Assembly (NCBI RefSeq): GCF_000307265.1
Contig: NZ_DF158896.1
Coordinates: 197,253 to 261,252 of the forward strand
DNA: 64,000 nucleotides
Reading direction: 5' to 3'
DNA from: Oscillibacter ruminantium GH1
Lineage (GTDB): Bacteria > Bacillota > Clostridia > Oscillospirales > Oscillospiraceae
Shown in pieces: positions 1-8,601 of this stretch. How positions within the stretch are numbered: position 1 is the stretch's first letter; every line of letters begins with the position of its first letter. The notes under the pieces were generated by a model. It was not told where the DNA came from. It saw only the letters and a list, made by a program, of their open reading frames with translations, and searched no databases. The position numbers and the translations under genes were made by a program.

Positions 1-151
1 CCGTGATTGTGGCATCTTCGCTTTTGTCACTTGGATTGTATCTCTTGCTGCTTCGGTATATGTTCATAAGCCTGCACGCGCGGCGCTCGCTGAGACGGTA
101 CTGTTCCTGTATCTCACATGCAATCTTGCGCTTCTCGGCAGGCTTTAGCCG
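1..151 (-). CDS. IS3-family transposase OrfB (N-terminal part, runs off window)
   Basis: After the slippery site at 151-157 the -1 frame reads RLKPAEKRKIACEIQEQYRL and continues open to the window edge. This matches the start of OrfB of the IS407 group, which carries the DDE integrase domain further on. There is no separate start codon with a ribosome site, so expression is expected mainly through -1 frameshifting from orfA. The catalytic domain lies outside the window. Confidence 0.8.
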
Positions 152-408
152 TTTTTTGAGAGTACGTCCTTTAGAATATGGTTGTCCAACGTGAGGTCAG
201 CTACAAGCTCCTTGAGACGTCTGTTTTCTTCCTCAAGCTGCTTCAATCGTTTTACCTCATTTACTTCCATTCCGCCATACTTGCTTTTCCAGCGATAGAA
301 AGTCTGCTCTGTGATGTTGTACTCACGGACAATGTCCGCTGCCCGTTTACCTCCGGTATGTTCCTTGAGAATCTTGATGATCTGTTCTTCTGTAAATCGC
401 TGCTTCAT
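145..408 (-). CDS. IS3-family transposase OrfA
   Basis: This 87-residue protein is the DNA-binding subunit of an IS3-family transposase of the IS407 type. It starts MKQRFTEEQI, has the N-terminal helix-turn-helix (residues about 5-45, ending TFYRWKSKYGG), then a leucine-zipper coiled coil (KQLEEENRRLKELVADL) used for dimerisation. An in-frame ATG lies seven codons upstream, but the GGAG eight bases before position 408 supports the shorter start. The gene ends in the TAA at 145-147, just after the A-AAA-AAC slippery heptamer, so part of the ribosomes should shift by -1 into orfB and make the fused OrfAB transposase. Length and motif order fit the family. Confidence 0.9.
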   Translation of the reverse strand: MKQRFTEEQIIKILKEHTGGKRAADIVREYNITEQTFYRWKSKYGGMEVNEVKRLKQLEEENRRLKELVADLTLDNHILKDVLSKNG

Positions 409-506
409 GTCAATCACTCCATTTTTCATAGTCTAGCATATCGTGACTAACATTTCCATTGGTTCAGTTTTCGGGGTTCAGGTCACAAGCGCATTACTAA
501 CAATTC

Positions 507-830
507 TCAATTCGCAAAAAAGAAAAAAGCCTTGCAACCATTGTGTTGCAAGGCTTTTCCTGGTGAATCAGAGTAAGCCTGACCATCAGCGCAGGGCTGG
601 AACCCTACGACTATGAAAATACCATTGTCGGTGTTTTGGATAAGGGCAGTGCGCCCATCAGCCGCTGCACTCACGAGCTGTAGCCAAACCTGCACCTCGT
701 TCCCTCCCGGCTGGGGGAGCGGAAAGGCATAAAGTAGTGGTCTGCCCCTGAGAAATACTTGTAGTGTATGACCCGAAACAGATAGCCTGTGACGCCCTTC
801 ATGGGGGGCGAAGTCAATGCGCATATTCAA
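507..830 (-). CDS. Possible small hypothetical protein after the anti-sigma gene
   Basis: An open frame of 107 codons begins with TTG at 830, overlapping the TGA stop of the anti-sigma gene, or with ATG at 824. Its position directly downstream of the sigma/anti-sigma pair could suggest translational coupling. Against this, the sequence has no recognisable domain or hydrophobic segment, and its last codons run through the terminator hairpin at 527-556 (the end reads CKAFFFFAN). It may be a chance frame or a remnant. I do not recognise any family. Confidence 0.2.
   Translation of the reverse strand: MNMRIDFAPHEGRHRLSVSGHTLQVFLRGRPLLYAFPLPQPGGNEVQVWLQLVSAAADGRTALIQNTDNGIFIVVGFQPCADGQAYSDSPGKALQHNGCKAFFFFAN
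527..556 (-). terminator. Rho-independent terminator, probably bidirectional
   Basis: A perfect 12-bp stem (AAGCCTTGCAAC with GTTGCAAGGCTT) closes a 6-base loop. On the minus strand it is followed by a T-rich run (TTTTTTC), so it should end the sigma/anti-sigma transcript just before the inserted IS element. Confidence 0.8.
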
Positions 831-1870
831 TCGTCATCCTCGTCGTCATCCTCGTCCCAGCCATTGTGGTTGCCGTTGTTGCCTTTTTTATCGTCATTGT
901 TTTCCTTGCCGTCATCGTCATCGTCGTCCGGGGTGTCCAGGTCAGCTATAAAGTCCTCGATGTTCTCTTTGACAGAGTCGTCCGAATCATCGTCCACGAT
1001 GGATGAGAGATCCAGACCACGCTGTTTGACCAGACTGGCAATTTTTCCGATGGGCATGACAGCCAGCTCACTCTCGCTGAGGGTTGGATCCAGAGTGAGG
1101 AGCTTGTCGATAAAGACCTGTTTGCCGTAAGAGATACCGTTCTGGGCTGCCCGTTCCTGTGCCGTGGCGGGGCGTGTGGGCGTCACCGGGGAGGGGGTTT
1201 CCGGGGCCGGACTAAGGGAGTGACTAGGAGTTACAGGGGGCGTGACGACGGGGGAAGAAGAGGCAGGGGGCGTGGGAGGAGCCACGGAGGTCTTGTCGAT
1301 GTTCTGCGTATACACCGAGGCCTTGGCCCCCACCGCGCTGGCGGCAGCCTTGATATCGACGGCCAGCTTCTTCTGAAGGGTCAAATTATGGCTCTCGCTG
1401 CCGCTGGAGACCGACACCAGCACCGCCACGTCCTGCCCGCTCTCGAAGTAGCCGTGGAGGGCCATTGAGGCCACCAGAGCGTTCATGGCGATATCCAGAT
1501 TAACGTATTTTAAATCCATGTCCCCGATGATGGTGACAGCATCCTCGTTGAGGGGCTTCACCGAGAGCACCTTGTCAAAATAGTTGGCAGTGAGCTCAAT
1601 GCTGGGGTTTACATCAATGCCGATGACCGACAGGGGCCGGAAGAAGGCAAAGGAGCTTAGACCCAGCATCAGCACCAGGCAGGCAGCCAAGCCCATGACA
1701 GTGCGGCGCAGAGCAGAGGAGCGGCGGGAGGTCTGGACGGAGACAATGCCATCGGGGGCGGACAGGAGGGATACAGGGGCCGAGGCGGCCTCCTCCCGCA
1801 GGTCGGGAACTGAGCGGTCAATGGCGGCGGAGAGCAGGCTTTCCAGCTGCATATCAGTATATTCAGCCAT
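827..1870 (-). CDS. RsgI-like transmembrane anti-sigma factor with acidic tail
   Basis: This 347-residue membrane protein is the likely partner that holds the upstream ECF sigma factor at the membrane. The N-terminal 50 residues are cytoplasmic, one membrane segment spans about 57-77 (GLAACLVLMLGLSSFAFF), and the outer part starts with the RsgI-type middle domain, marked by IGIDVNPSIELTAN. A Pro/Ser/Thr-rich linker (about 198-235) and a strongly acidic C terminus (DEDDDEDDD) follow. It starts eight bases inside the end of the sigma gene with AGGAGGTGAG upstream, so the two are coupled. In RsgI proteins the outer domain senses an extracellular polymer. No carbohydrate-binding module is visible here, so the signal is unknown. 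Confidence 0.85.
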   Translation of the reverse strand: MAEYTDMQLESLLSAAIDRSVPDLREEAASAPVSLLSAPDGIVSVQTSRRSSALRRTVMGLAACLVLMLGLSSFAFFRPLSVIGIDVNPSIELTANYFDKVLSVKPLNEDAVTIIGDMDLKYVNLDIAMNALVASMALHGYFESGQDVAVLVSVSSGSESHNLTLQKKLAVDIKAAASAVGAKASVYTQNIDKTSVAPPTPPASSSPVVTPPVTPSHSLSPAPETPSPVTPTRPATAQERAAQNGISYGKQVFIDKLLTLDPTLSESELAVMPIGKIASLVKQRGLDLSSIVDDDSDDSVKENIEDFIADLDTPDDDDDDGKENNDDKKGNNGNHNGWDEDDDEDDD

Positions 1871-2459
1871 TGCTTCTCACCTCCTGCGTGGTCAGATAAG
1901 TCTTGAGCTTGGCGAGGGCGCGGGCGTACTTGGAGAGTATGGTGGAAAGAGGCATGTCCAGCAGTTCGGAGAGTTCCCGGTGCTTCATGCCAGAGACGGC
2001 GTGGAGTATCACGATCTGCCGCTCGTCTTCAGAGAGACAGCGCAGCGCGGCGCGGAGTACAATGGCTTCCTCTGTTTGGTTGCTGGGGTCGAAGGCCAGC
2101 TCAGCCTCGGAGATATCGGCAAAGGGAAGCTCTTTCCCCAAGGAGCGCTGGTGAGAGCGAACCAGATTCCGCTCGATGGTGAAGACCCAGGCCAGCGGTT
2201 TTCCCATGGGCCTATAGAGATGGGCGGCGGCGCGGATTTTGAGATAGGTCTCCATCATCACGTCCTGAGCGTCGTGATGGCTGCGAGTGAGGGAGAGGGC
2301 GTAGGCGTAGAGCATCCTGTCGGTGGCGCGGTAAAAGGCGTCAAAGGCCTCGCGCTCCCCCCGGCCAATACGTTCCAGCAGCGCTTCGCACTCTTTATCA
2401 GGCAGCGCGCGCTTGCGCTCCGCCACGATTCTTTCCACTGTCATCATCAGGGCAAGCAT
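1863..2459 (-). CDS. ECF-type RNA polymerase sigma factor
   Basis: This 198-residue protein has the two-domain layout of an extracytoplasmic-function sigma factor. Region 2 is at about 38-105 (DAFYRATDRMLYAYALSLTR, then HDAQDVMMETYLKI) and region 4 at about 135-190, with the helix-turn-helix MKHRELSELLDMPLSTILSK. The frame is open for 36 more codons upstream, but AAGGGAG eight bases before the ATG at 2459 supports this start. The anti-sigma gene overlaps its end by eight bases. It probably directs its own operon and perhaps the neighbouring secreted coiled-coil gene. The regulon cannot be read from this window. Confidence 0.9.
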   Translation of the reverse strand: MLALMMTVERIVAERKRALPDKECEALLERIGRGEREAFDAFYRATDRMLYAYALSLTRSHHDAQDVMMETYLKIRAAAHLYRPMGKPLAWVFTIERNLVRSHQRSLGKELPFADISEAELAFDPSNQTEEAIVLRAALRCLSEDERQIVILHAVSGMKHRELSELLDMPLSTILSKYARALAKLKTYLTTQEVRSNG

Positions 2460-2484
2460 GGGCGAAAACTCCCTTGTCCGTTTT

Positions 2485-2525
2485 AAGGCGCGGCCCCGGA
2501 AAAGGGCTTCTAGGGCCGCGCCTTG
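2485..2525. other. GC-rich hairpin between the sigma gene and the coiled-coil gene
   Basis: A perfect 12-bp inverted repeat (AAGGCGCGGCCC with GGGCCGCGCCTT) surrounds a 16-base loop. It lacks a T-run on either strand, so it is either a weak terminator for the coiled-coil gene or a processing or attenuation hairpin before the sigma gene. Confidence 0.5.
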
Positions 2526-2567
2526 GTAAGGTGAGTATAGCAGAATTTTTACTCGGAGGCAACTCAA

Positions 2568-3842
2568 TCAGTCGTCCCAATCATCGTCGTCATCATAGAG
2601 GTCGTCCAGCCGATCCTCGGCGTGATCCAGGCTGTCCTCGATTTTGTCCAGTGACTTCTCCAGGCTGCGGTACTCCGCCTGAGTAAGCTTGCCTTGGCGG
2701 TAGTCGCCTTCCAGCGCGTCGTCCAACTGGTCGGCCTCCTTGTCCAGCGCGTCCAGCTTGGCGAGCAGGCTGCGGTAAGCCTGCTTGTTGTTGTTGCTGC
2801 CCTGAGCGGGTTTATAGCTTTCGGCGTTCTTGATGTCGTTGGCGGCACGTTTCTCCAGGTCGGCAATTTGGGCGGCAAAGCTCTGGTAGTCGGCACTGCC
2901 GGGGGCCTGCCCGGGCTTGTCGTCGCCAATGGAGATGGTCTTCTTCTCCAGGCTCTCACGGGCGGACTTCATGCGATTATCCAGTCCGTCGGCCTGGGTG
3001 GAGAGGGTGTTGTATTCGCTATAGGTCAGGCGGTTTTCCCGCAGATCGTCGTTGATGTTATCCATCAGTTCGCGCTGCTGGGACTGGAGAGGGGAGAGCT
3101 CCTTGTCCAGCGTGTTGTACTGCTTGACGCGCTCGGTGTAGATGCTCCCGCTGACAAGGGCGGAAATCTTGGCCTCCACGGTTTTGAGGGCGGTGTCCAG
3201 CTCGTTCAGGCGGCCCTTGTTGTAGTCATAGGCGGTCTGGTAGCCGCTGGTGTCGGCAATGGTCTTCTTCTCCAGCGCATCCATGGCGGCCTTGCGGCAC
3301 TCGGTCACCTTGTCCAGCCGTGCCATCAGGGCACGGTAGGTATCGTAGGACACACGGCCCATGTTGAAGTCGTCCGATATCTGGGCGTAGACCAAATCTA
3401 AATCGTCAGAGAAGTCATCCAATTTGGCGCTGTACTCGGCGTACTGTCTGGCGCGGCCCTCGTAGGTGCCGGCGCTTTTCAGCGCGGTAATCTTGGCTTC
3501 CAGAGCGGCAATCGCCTTTTCGGCACCCTCGATGTTGGTAAAGGCGGGCAGGCGCTCCTTGGTGGTCAGGGTGATGGTCTGGGTGTCGCCGTTCCAGACG
3601 GCGTCATGGCTGAGCACGTCGCCCAGAGCGCGGATGGGGAGGTAGACGGTGCCCTCGTAAGAGAGGGGGTATACCTGCTTGCCGGTCATATCGGTCATCT
3701 TCTTCTGCTCCACACCGTTCACCACTACAGTGATATCGGGGCGGAGGGCGGCGGTGATGGACTGCGCGCCAGCGGCGGCAGCTCCCACGGAGAGTGCACC
3801 GGCCAGAGCAATGGCGAGTACGGAGGCGTTTAGCTTTTTCAT
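2568..3842 (-). CDS. Secreted coiled-coil protein with copper amine oxidase N-like domain
   Basis: This is a 424-residue exported protein. It has a signal peptide (MKKLNASVLAIALAGALSVG...), then a stalk domain of the copper amine oxidase N-terminal type at about 30-95 (VVNGVEQKKM, VYLPIRALGDVLSHDAVW). The rest is long, charged and mostly helical, with repeated blocks of the type LDKVTECRKAAMDALEKKTI. It ends in a run of Asp (DDLYDDDDDWDD). ATG at 3842 fits the AAAGGA eight bases upstream; the ATG three codons earlier sits directly on that ribosome site. It probably acts in or on the cell wall. The acidic tail resembles that of the anti-sigma factor two genes away, suggesting a shared ligand such as a cation. 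Confidence 0.7.
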   Translation of the reverse strand: MKKLNASVLAIALAGALSVGAAAAGAQSITAALRPDITVVVNGVEQKKMTDMTGKQVYPLSYEGTVYLPIRALGDVLSHDAVWNGDTQTITLTTKERLPAFTNIEGAEKAIAALEAKITALKSAGTYEGRARQYAEYSAKLDDFSDDLDLVYAQISDDFNMGRVSYDTYRALMARLDKVTECRKAAMDALEKKTIADTSGYQTAYDYNKGRLNELDTALKTVEAKISALVSGSIYTERVKQYNTLDKELSPLQSQQRELMDNINDDLRENRLTYSEYNTLSTQADGLDNRMKSARESLEKKTISIGDDKPGQAPGSADYQSFAAQIADLEKRAANDIKNAESYKPAQGSNNNKQAYRSLLAKLDALDKEADQLDDALEGDYRQGKLTQAEYRSLEKSLDKIEDSLDHAEDRLDDLYDDDDDWDD

Positions 3843-4074
3843 ATCGTTCATCCTTTCTCATGTTGAATTGGACTGCTTGTCGTCCCTTTCACCCCATTAA
3901 CGCGGAAGGAGAGCTGTTTATCGCAAGGGGTTTATAATTATTTTGAAAAAGGTGATATTGTACAAAACCGAAGGGCTGTTTCTAGTACTATCAGAGAAAT
4001 GGAGCAAAGTGTTTTAACTTGTACACACAAGTAGCAGCGCAGATACAACATACATAGAAAAGGGGAACTTAATC

Positions 4075-4497
4075 ATTTCTGAAAACAAGATGCTGCATAT
4101 CAACCTCGGCAAGGACGACGTGGGCCGCTACGCCATCTGTATCGAGGAACTGCATAAATGTGGCGTGGGCACCTGCGCCGATGTGCAGACCGGCGACATC
4201 GTGGTGTCCAATGGCAGTATCCGTATGGAGGGCACAGGCATCCACAGTCTGCCTATGGAGTTCCCCGACGTACCCAGCTACTAGGTGATGAAGGCCCTGG
4301 ATGAGAATGCCGTGAGCCTGGGCTTCCACGTGGTTGTGGGTCCCGGCAGCACTAAGGACTCCTTCTACACCCAGACCGAGCCCAAGACCAATCCCGTCTG
4401 CGACGAGTTGACCTTCCACTGGAACTCCTACGTCAAGAGCGGCGCGGTGGCCGGAACTTCGCCGGAATTGGAGGAACGGTATCAGACGGGTACATAA
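4075..4497 (+). pseudogene. Decayed uridine phosphorylase
   Basis: The translated pieces match the nucleoside phosphorylase (uridine phosphorylase) family: MLHINLGKDDVGRYA at the N terminus, then after a large internal deletion GDIVVSNGSIRMEGTG, PMEFPDVPSY and KDSFYTQTEPKTNPVCDEL. Four lesions are visible. The in-frame codon at the expected start (4075) is ATT instead of ATG, although AAGGGG lies just before it. The segment with the phosphate-binding loop is missing. An in-frame TAG lies at 4282-4284. The C terminus is lost after about 4490. No functional enzyme can be made. Confidence 0.85.
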
Positions 4498-4740
4498 CAG
4501 GAGGCTTGGTTTGATGATCCCAAATATCTCCATTCCATTAAAGCTCACAGACTGCATTTGAGGCATATGTCAGGTGGAAAACAGATACTCAAATAAGAAC
4601 GGCAAAATTCGAGCGCTAGTATAATGTGTCGCAACTCCATTCTAATAGGGACTGCAAACCTTGTGGCCGCGCCGTCCCCCTATGAGGGAAATGAATATTT
4701 GTTATAGAAAGAACTAGATGAATAAATAATGGTATAAAGA

Positions 4741-4772
4741 AAAGCACTCGCCCTACAAAGGACGAGTGCTTT
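4741..4772 (-). terminator. Terminator of the tRNA cluster
   Basis: A perfect 10-bp stem (AAAGCACTCG with CGAGTGCTTT) closes a 12-base loop. On the minus strand it lies about 85 bases past the tRNA-Lys gene and is followed by a T-rich tract, so it most likely ends the five-tRNA transcript. Confidence 0.65.
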
Positions 4773-4858
4773 TGGCTTATCCGTTATTCGCGGCTTATCA
4801 CACAGCCAAAAAGGCCGTTGACAAAGATAAACCGTATGTGTTCGGATAAGTCATTACT

Positions 4859-4934
4859 TGGTGACCCGGCGGGGATTCGAACCCCGGACCCACTGCTTAA
4901 AAGGCAGTTGCTCTGCCGACTGAGCTACCGGATC
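4859..4934 (-). tRNA. tRNA-Lys (anticodon TTT)
   Basis: The 76-base cloverleaf has the acceptor pair GATCCGG with CCGGGTC, the T-arm GGGGTTCGAATCCCC, the anticodon loop CTTTTAA and an encoded CCA end. It is last in a five-tRNA cluster. Confidence 0.95.
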
Positions 4935-4972
4935 ATGCTGAGACTTGTATGAAAAGCGGAAAGCGAAAAAAC

Positions 4973-5047
4973 TGGCTGGGACGGCTGGACTCGAACCAGC
5001 GGATGAGGGAGTCAAAGTCCCTTGCCTTACCACTTGGCTACGCCCCA
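4973..5047 (-). tRNA. tRNA-Gln (anticodon TTG)
   Basis: The 75-base cloverleaf has acceptor TGGGGCG with CGTCCCA, anticodon loop CTTTGAC, T-loop TTCGAGT and encoded CCA. The acceptor starts with a U-A pair, as is usual for tRNA-Gln. Confidence 0.95.
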
Positions 5048-5102
5048 AGATGGAAGCGAAAACAGAGAGAATCGGGGCAAGCCCGATCCCCTCTGCTCTT
5101 TC

Positions 5103-5179
5103 TGGGGTGGGTGATGGGACTCGAACCCACGACAGCCGGAACCACAATCCGGTGCTCTACCAATTGAACTACACCCACC
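5103..5179 (-). tRNA. tRNA-His (anticodon GTG)
   Basis: The cloverleaf has acceptor GTGGGTG with CACCCAC, anticodon loop TTGTGGT and encoded CCA. A G lies one base before the acceptor and faces C73, which gives the extra G(-1) typical of tRNA-His. Confidence 0.95.
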
Positions 5180-5229
5180 ACATATTGATTAATCCGCACA
5201 GTCACACTGATATTGCCCCAAAAGGGTGT

Positions 5230-5306
5230 TGGTACGCCAGAAGGGATTCGAACCCCTGGCCTACTGCTTAGAAGGCAGTTGCTCTATCCACCTGAGCTAC
5301 TGGCGC
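5230..5306 (-). tRNA. tRNA-Arg (anticodon TCT)
   Basis: The 77-base cloverleaf has acceptor GCGCCAG with CTGGCGT (first pair G-U), anticodon loop CTTCTAA, T-arm GGGGTTCGAATCCCT and encoded CCA. Confidence 0.95.
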
Positions 5307-5313
5307 ATGTTGT

Positions 5314-5388
5314 TGGAGCAGGTGACGAGAATCGAACTCGCATCCCCAGCTTGGAAGGCTGGTGCCCTGACCATTGTGCTACACCTGC
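5314..5388 (-). tRNA. tRNA-Gly (anticodon TCC)
   Basis: The 75-base cloverleaf has acceptor GCAGGTG with CACCTGC, anticodon loop CTTCCAA, T-loop TTCGATT and encoded CCA. It is the first tRNA of the cluster, about 30 bases after the promoter. Confidence 0.95.
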
Positions 5389-5419
5389 GCGAACCCTCCA
5401 TGGAAACGTCAGCTAAAGT

Positions 5420-5448
5420 ATAATAGCATGAAATAAAAAGCCTGTCAA
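5420..5448 (-). promoter_or_regulatory. Sigma-A promoter of the tRNA cluster
   Basis: On the minus strand TTGACA (5443-5448) and TATTAT (5420-5425) are separated by exactly 17 bases, immediately upstream of tRNA-Gly. This is close to full consensus, as expected for stable RNA. Confidence 0.9.
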
Positions 5449-5600
5449 GAAAAAAGGAATAATTTCTTTTCTTTTTTTGCAAGCACACGGTGTGGCTGAA
5501 ACAGCAAGATGCGCCGTCCGATCCATCTGCGGGGAAGCAAAGCCTGCGCCCCTTTCGGAAAAGCGCAGACTTTGCTGATAAAAACAGACAAAAATATGCT

Positions 5601-6185
5601 TTACAAGTGGTGGTAAGGGATATCTGAAGACGGTTCGGCGTACTTTTTTGCCAGCTTGCTCAACAGTTGTAAGCTGTCCGCGCGCTGCACGTCCGCCTGC
5701 TCTTCAAAAAACTGTACCTCTTGGTCGATCTGTTCCAGAACCTCCTGCGGCAGACTTCTGGCGGCAAAGGAATAGACCACTTCGTTTTCCTTTTCAATAT
5801 GCCGCTGCAAAAGGCTTGCATAACCGGCGGCTTCGGCAATGATATTCAGCTTTTCTCTGGTGCTGGGCGTTTCGTGGTAGCGATCCAGAGCTGCTTCCAA
5901 TTCCCGGATATGCAGCCGCCCCAGATCGTGCTCCACCAGCATTCCGTGCCGAATCAGGTTATTAGCTGTCGATCCCAGATGCGCGGTCATTTCGCGGAAC
6001 AAGATTTGCTCCTCTTTCCCGTGATGATGCCGATCCGCATAGGAACGGGCCAGTTGAATCATGTCGCGGAAATCGGATTCCTCCACCGGCTGTCCCTCTA
6101 AAATGCCGCAGCAGGCGTTTCTTATGCAGGAGAGAAGTACTAGAATATTGTCGTGTTCGTGTATCATTAGGTCAATGCTGCTCAT
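5601..6185 (-). CDS. Hemerythrin-domain protein
   Basis: This 194-residue cytoplasmic protein carries a hemerythrin-like four-helix bundle that holds a di-iron centre. The expected metal ligands are visible in order: HEHDN near the N terminus, HHHGKEEQILF, RHGMLVEHDLGR and LLQRHIEKENEVVY. Such proteins bind oxygen or nitric oxide, or help repair iron-sulfur clusters (YtfE/Ric type). The start at 6185 has AAGGAGG eight bases upstream; the frame is open further but without a ribosome site. It lies next to the hcp operon on the same strand, which supports a role in nitric oxide or oxygen stress. Confidence 0.85.
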   Translation of the reverse strand: MSSIDLMIHEHDNILVLLSCIRNACCGILEGQPVEESDFRDMIQLARSYADRHHHGKEEQILFREMTAHLGSTANNLIRHGMLVEHDLGRLHIRELEAALDRYHETPSTREKLNIIAEAAGYASLLQRHIEKENEVVYSFAARSLPQEVLEQIDQEVQFFEEQADVQRADSLQLLSKLAKKYAEPSSDIPYHHL

Positions 6186-6280
6186 GCTGCACGCCTCCTT
6201 TCCTATAATGTGTGCCGTTGGCGGAGTCGTATGCAAACTTGGCTGTTTACACGCAGCTTAACCGGATCTCCGCTTGCGGC

Positions 6281-6334
6281 GGCAATACCCGCAAGGCGGC
6301 AGAATGTGCCGTTCTCCGCTTTGCGGGCATTGCC
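6281..6334 (-). terminator. Hairpin after hcp
   Basis: A near-perfect 19-bp stem (GGCAATACCCGCAAGGCGG with CCGCTTTGCGGGCATTGCC) lies directly after the hcp stop codon. It has no long T-run, so termination is probable but not certain. Confidence 0.5.
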
Positions 6335-6347
6335 TGATGTCTCGTTA

Positions 6348-8192
6348 TTAACCCTTTAGCTTTTCATTGACCGCAGCCAAAACGTGCTCCGCATCCAGAC
6401 CGTGTACCATGCAGGCGTCCGCCAGAGACTCCGCCTGAGCGGAGGGGCAGCCAAGACAGTGCATTCCGCACTCCATCAGCGCGGGAGCCGCTTCGGGATA
6501 CTGGCGCAGAATATCGCCCATCAGCATGTCGCCGGTGACGGAAGATGTTTCTCCATTCTTGCCGAAAAACAGCTCGATGTCGTCCTCAACGGAGCCGATA
6601 CCCGCAATGCCGAAGCTGTCCACCAGAATCTTTGCAACGTTGGGGGAGAGGAATGCAGGCAGGGTGGGGCCGAGGTGAATATTTTTCACGCCGAGGTACA
6701 GCAGGGCCAGCAAAACGATGACTGCCTTCTGCTCATACCACGCAATGTTATAGACAATGGGCAGATCGTTGATATCATCAAGGCCGAAGACTTCCTGCAG
6801 CTTCATGGCGATGACAGCCAGAGAGTAGGAGTCGTTACACTGACCGGCGTCCAGCACCCGGGGAATGCCGCCGATGTCGCCCAAATTCAGCTTGTTGTAC
6901 TTGTACTTGGCGCAGCCCGCGGTGAGGATCACGGCGTCCTTCGGCAGGGCCTTGGCAAAATCGGTGTAATAGCTGCGGCCCTTGGCGCGGCCGTCGCAGC
7001 CTGCCATGACGACGAATTTCTTGATTGCGCCGGACTTGACGGCCTCCACGATCTTGTCCGCCAGAGCCAGCACCTGATTGTGGGCAAAGCCGCCCACGAT
7101 CTCGCCGGTTTCAATTTCAACGGGTGCGGCGCAGCGCTTGGCGTGGGCGATGACCTTGGAGAAGTCCTTCTCCTCGCCGATGCCGCCCGCGATATGGTTG
7201 CAGCCGGGATAACCCGCCGCGCCGGTGGTGTACAGGCGGTCCTTGTAGCTGTCCTTGGGAGGAACAATGCAGTTGGTGGTCATCACGATAGGGCCGTTGA
7301 ACGAGGCAAACTCCTCCGTCTGCTTCCACCAGGCATTTCCGTAGTTGCCCACGAAATTGGGATACTTTTTAAACGTGGGATAGTAATGGGCGGGCAGCAT
7401 TTCAGAATGGGTATACACATCCACGCCCGTGCCCTGCGTCTGCTCAAGAAGCATTTCCAAATCCCGCAGGTCATGGCCGGAAACCAAAATGCCGGGGTTT
7501 TTGCCCACGCCGATGCTCACCTTTGTAATCTCGGGGTTGCCGTAAGTCTGGGTGTTGGCGCGATCCAGCAGCGCCATGCCGGAAACGCCGTATTTGCCGG
7601 TTTCCAGCGTCAAAGCGATTAGATCGTCGGCGCTCAGGCTGTCGTCCAGCGTGGCTGCCAATGCGCGCTGTAAGAAAGCGTTTACCTCGCCGTCCTCCTG
7701 AAGCAGGGCATTGGCGTGCTTGGAATAGGCGGAAAGGCCCTTCAGCCCGTAAGTAATCAGCTCACGCAGGGAGCGGATATCTTCGTTTTCGGTGGACAGA
7801 ACGCCCACCGTGGCGGCCTTGGCCGCAAAATCGGACTCCGCACCGTCCCAGACGGCGGCCTTGGGCAGCACGTCGGCATTGTGAACCTTGGCCAGCAGGG
7901 CCCGTTTAGCATCCAGCGTCTCGTGAACGCGGGATACGATGTCTTCCTTGTCAAAGTTCGCGTTGGTGATCGTGGTAAACAGGTTCAGCGTAATCAAGTG
8001 GTTGATTTCGGCGGGGATTTCGCCGCCCTGCTTGCGAAACGCGGTGGTGACGGCGGACAGACCCTTGGTCACATAGACCAGCAAATCCTGCATTGCGGCC
8101 ACGTCCGGCTTTTTGCCGCACACGCCGGACTGCGTGCAGCCGGTGCATCCGGCTGTTTCCTGACATTGATAGCAAAACATTTTATGTTCCAT
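6348..8192 (-). CDS. hcp: Hybrid cluster protein (hydroxylamine/NO reductase) with C-terminal DUF1858-like domain
   Basis: This 614-residue enzyme is the hybrid cluster protein, which reduces nitric oxide or hydroxylamine in anaerobes. The N-terminal cysteine motif MFCYQCQET...CTQSGVCGK binds the cubane cluster. The hybrid-cluster ligands lie in [22 protein letters not shown] and [10 protein letters not shown]. The last 70 residues ([30 protein letters not shown]) form a DUF1858-type domain with its own CxxC that classical Hcp lacks; it may bring electrons or an extra cluster. The ATG at 8192 follows GAGAGGAAATTTATC. It is third in an operon with a ferredoxin and a cupin, divergent from a Crp/Fnr regulator. 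Confidence 0.95.
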   Translation of the reverse strand: MEHKMFCYQCQETAGCTGCTQSGVCGKKPDVAAMQDLLVYVTKGLSAVTTAFRKQGGEIPAEINHLITLNLFTTITNANFDKEDIVSRVHETLDAKRALLAKVHNADVLPKAAVWDGAESDFAAKAATVGVLSTENEDIRSLRELITYGLKGLSAYSKHANALLQEDGEVNAFLQRALAATLDDSLSADDLIALTLETGKYGVSGMALLDRANTQTYGNPEITKVSIGVGKNPGILVSGHDLRDLEMLLEQTQGTGVDVYTHSEMLPAHYYPTFKKYPNFVGNYGNAWWKQTEEFASFNGPIVMTTNCIVPPKDSYKDRLYTTGAAGYPGCNHIAGGIGEEKDFSKVIAHAKRCAAPVEIETGEIVGGFAHNQVLALADKIVEAVKSGAIKKFVVMAGCDGRAKGRSYYTDFAKALPKDAVILTAGCAKYKYNKLNLGDIGGIPRVLDAGQCNDSYSLAVIAMKLQEVFGLDDINDLPIVYNIAWYEQKAVIVLLALLYLGVKNIHLGPTLPAFLSPNVAKILVDSFGIAGIGSVEDDIELFFGKNGETSSVTGDMLMGDILRQYPEAAPALMECGMHCLGCPSAQAESLADACMVHGLDAEHVLAAVNEKLKG

Positions 8193-8251
8193 GATAAATT
8201 TCCTCTCTGGCATACGCCATCTGTTTTAAGTTATTTAAATCTATTGGAGTT

Positions 8252-8587
8252 TTACTCCGGGAAAACCACGGTCAGCATCATTTTGAAGTCCTCTTCCGCA
8301 TACACGGCATGGGGCTTTTCGGCGGGCATAATCAACGTTTCGCCAGCCTTGCAGAGGTGCGCCTCGCCATCAACGGTGAACTTGCCGGTTCCTTCCAGTA
8401 CATGGACCATTGCGTCGCCAGCGGAATCGTGAGTTCCGATTTCTTCACCCTTTGCAAAGGCGAAGAGGGTAACGCTGACGTGGCGGTTTTGGGCCAGTGT
8501 CTTGCTCACCACCTGTCCGGGCTGAACCGAAACCTGTGCCGCCAGATCGAAAACCGACTCGTGCGGTACATTTTTAATAAACGGCAT
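8252..8587 (-). CDS. Small cupin-domain protein
   Basis: This 111-residue protein is a single beta-barrel cupin. The two cupin motifs are visible as GEEIGTHDSAGDAMVHVLEG and, later, GETLIMPAEKPHAV, with His and Glu positions suited to binding one metal ion. It lies between the ferredoxin and hcp genes and shares their transcript. Similar cupins often accompany hcp operons in Clostridia. No substrate can be inferred; a sensor, a metal-dependent enzyme or a metal-binding role are all possible. Confidence 0.85.
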   Translation of the reverse strand: MPFIKNVPHESVFDLAAQVSVQPGQVVSKTLAQNRHVSVTLFAFAKGEEIGTHDSAGDAMVHVLEGTGKFTVDGEAHLCKAGETLIMPAEKPHAVYAEEDFKMMLTVVFPE

Positions 8588-8601
8588 GCTGTGTTTCCTC
8601 C

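Larger units (their letters stand above)
1..485 (-). mobile_element. IS3-family insertion sequence (IS407-like), 5' part
   Basis: The element is read on the minus strand and runs off the left edge of the window. It holds orfA, a slippery A-AAA-AAC heptamer at 151-157 and the start of orfB. Its terminal inverted repeat is probably at about 461-485, where the minus strand begins TGACCTGAACCCCG, a typical IS3-family end. The other end is outside the window, so neither its completeness nor a target-site duplication can be judged. Confidence 0.85.

Noticed and set aside
4854..5423. Several short frames on both strands in the tRNA cluster
   Set aside because: They are translations of tRNA genes and their flanks.
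6384..7622. A 412-codon open frame opposite hcp
   Set aside because: Antisense shadow of a clear enzyme gene, without a ribosome site.
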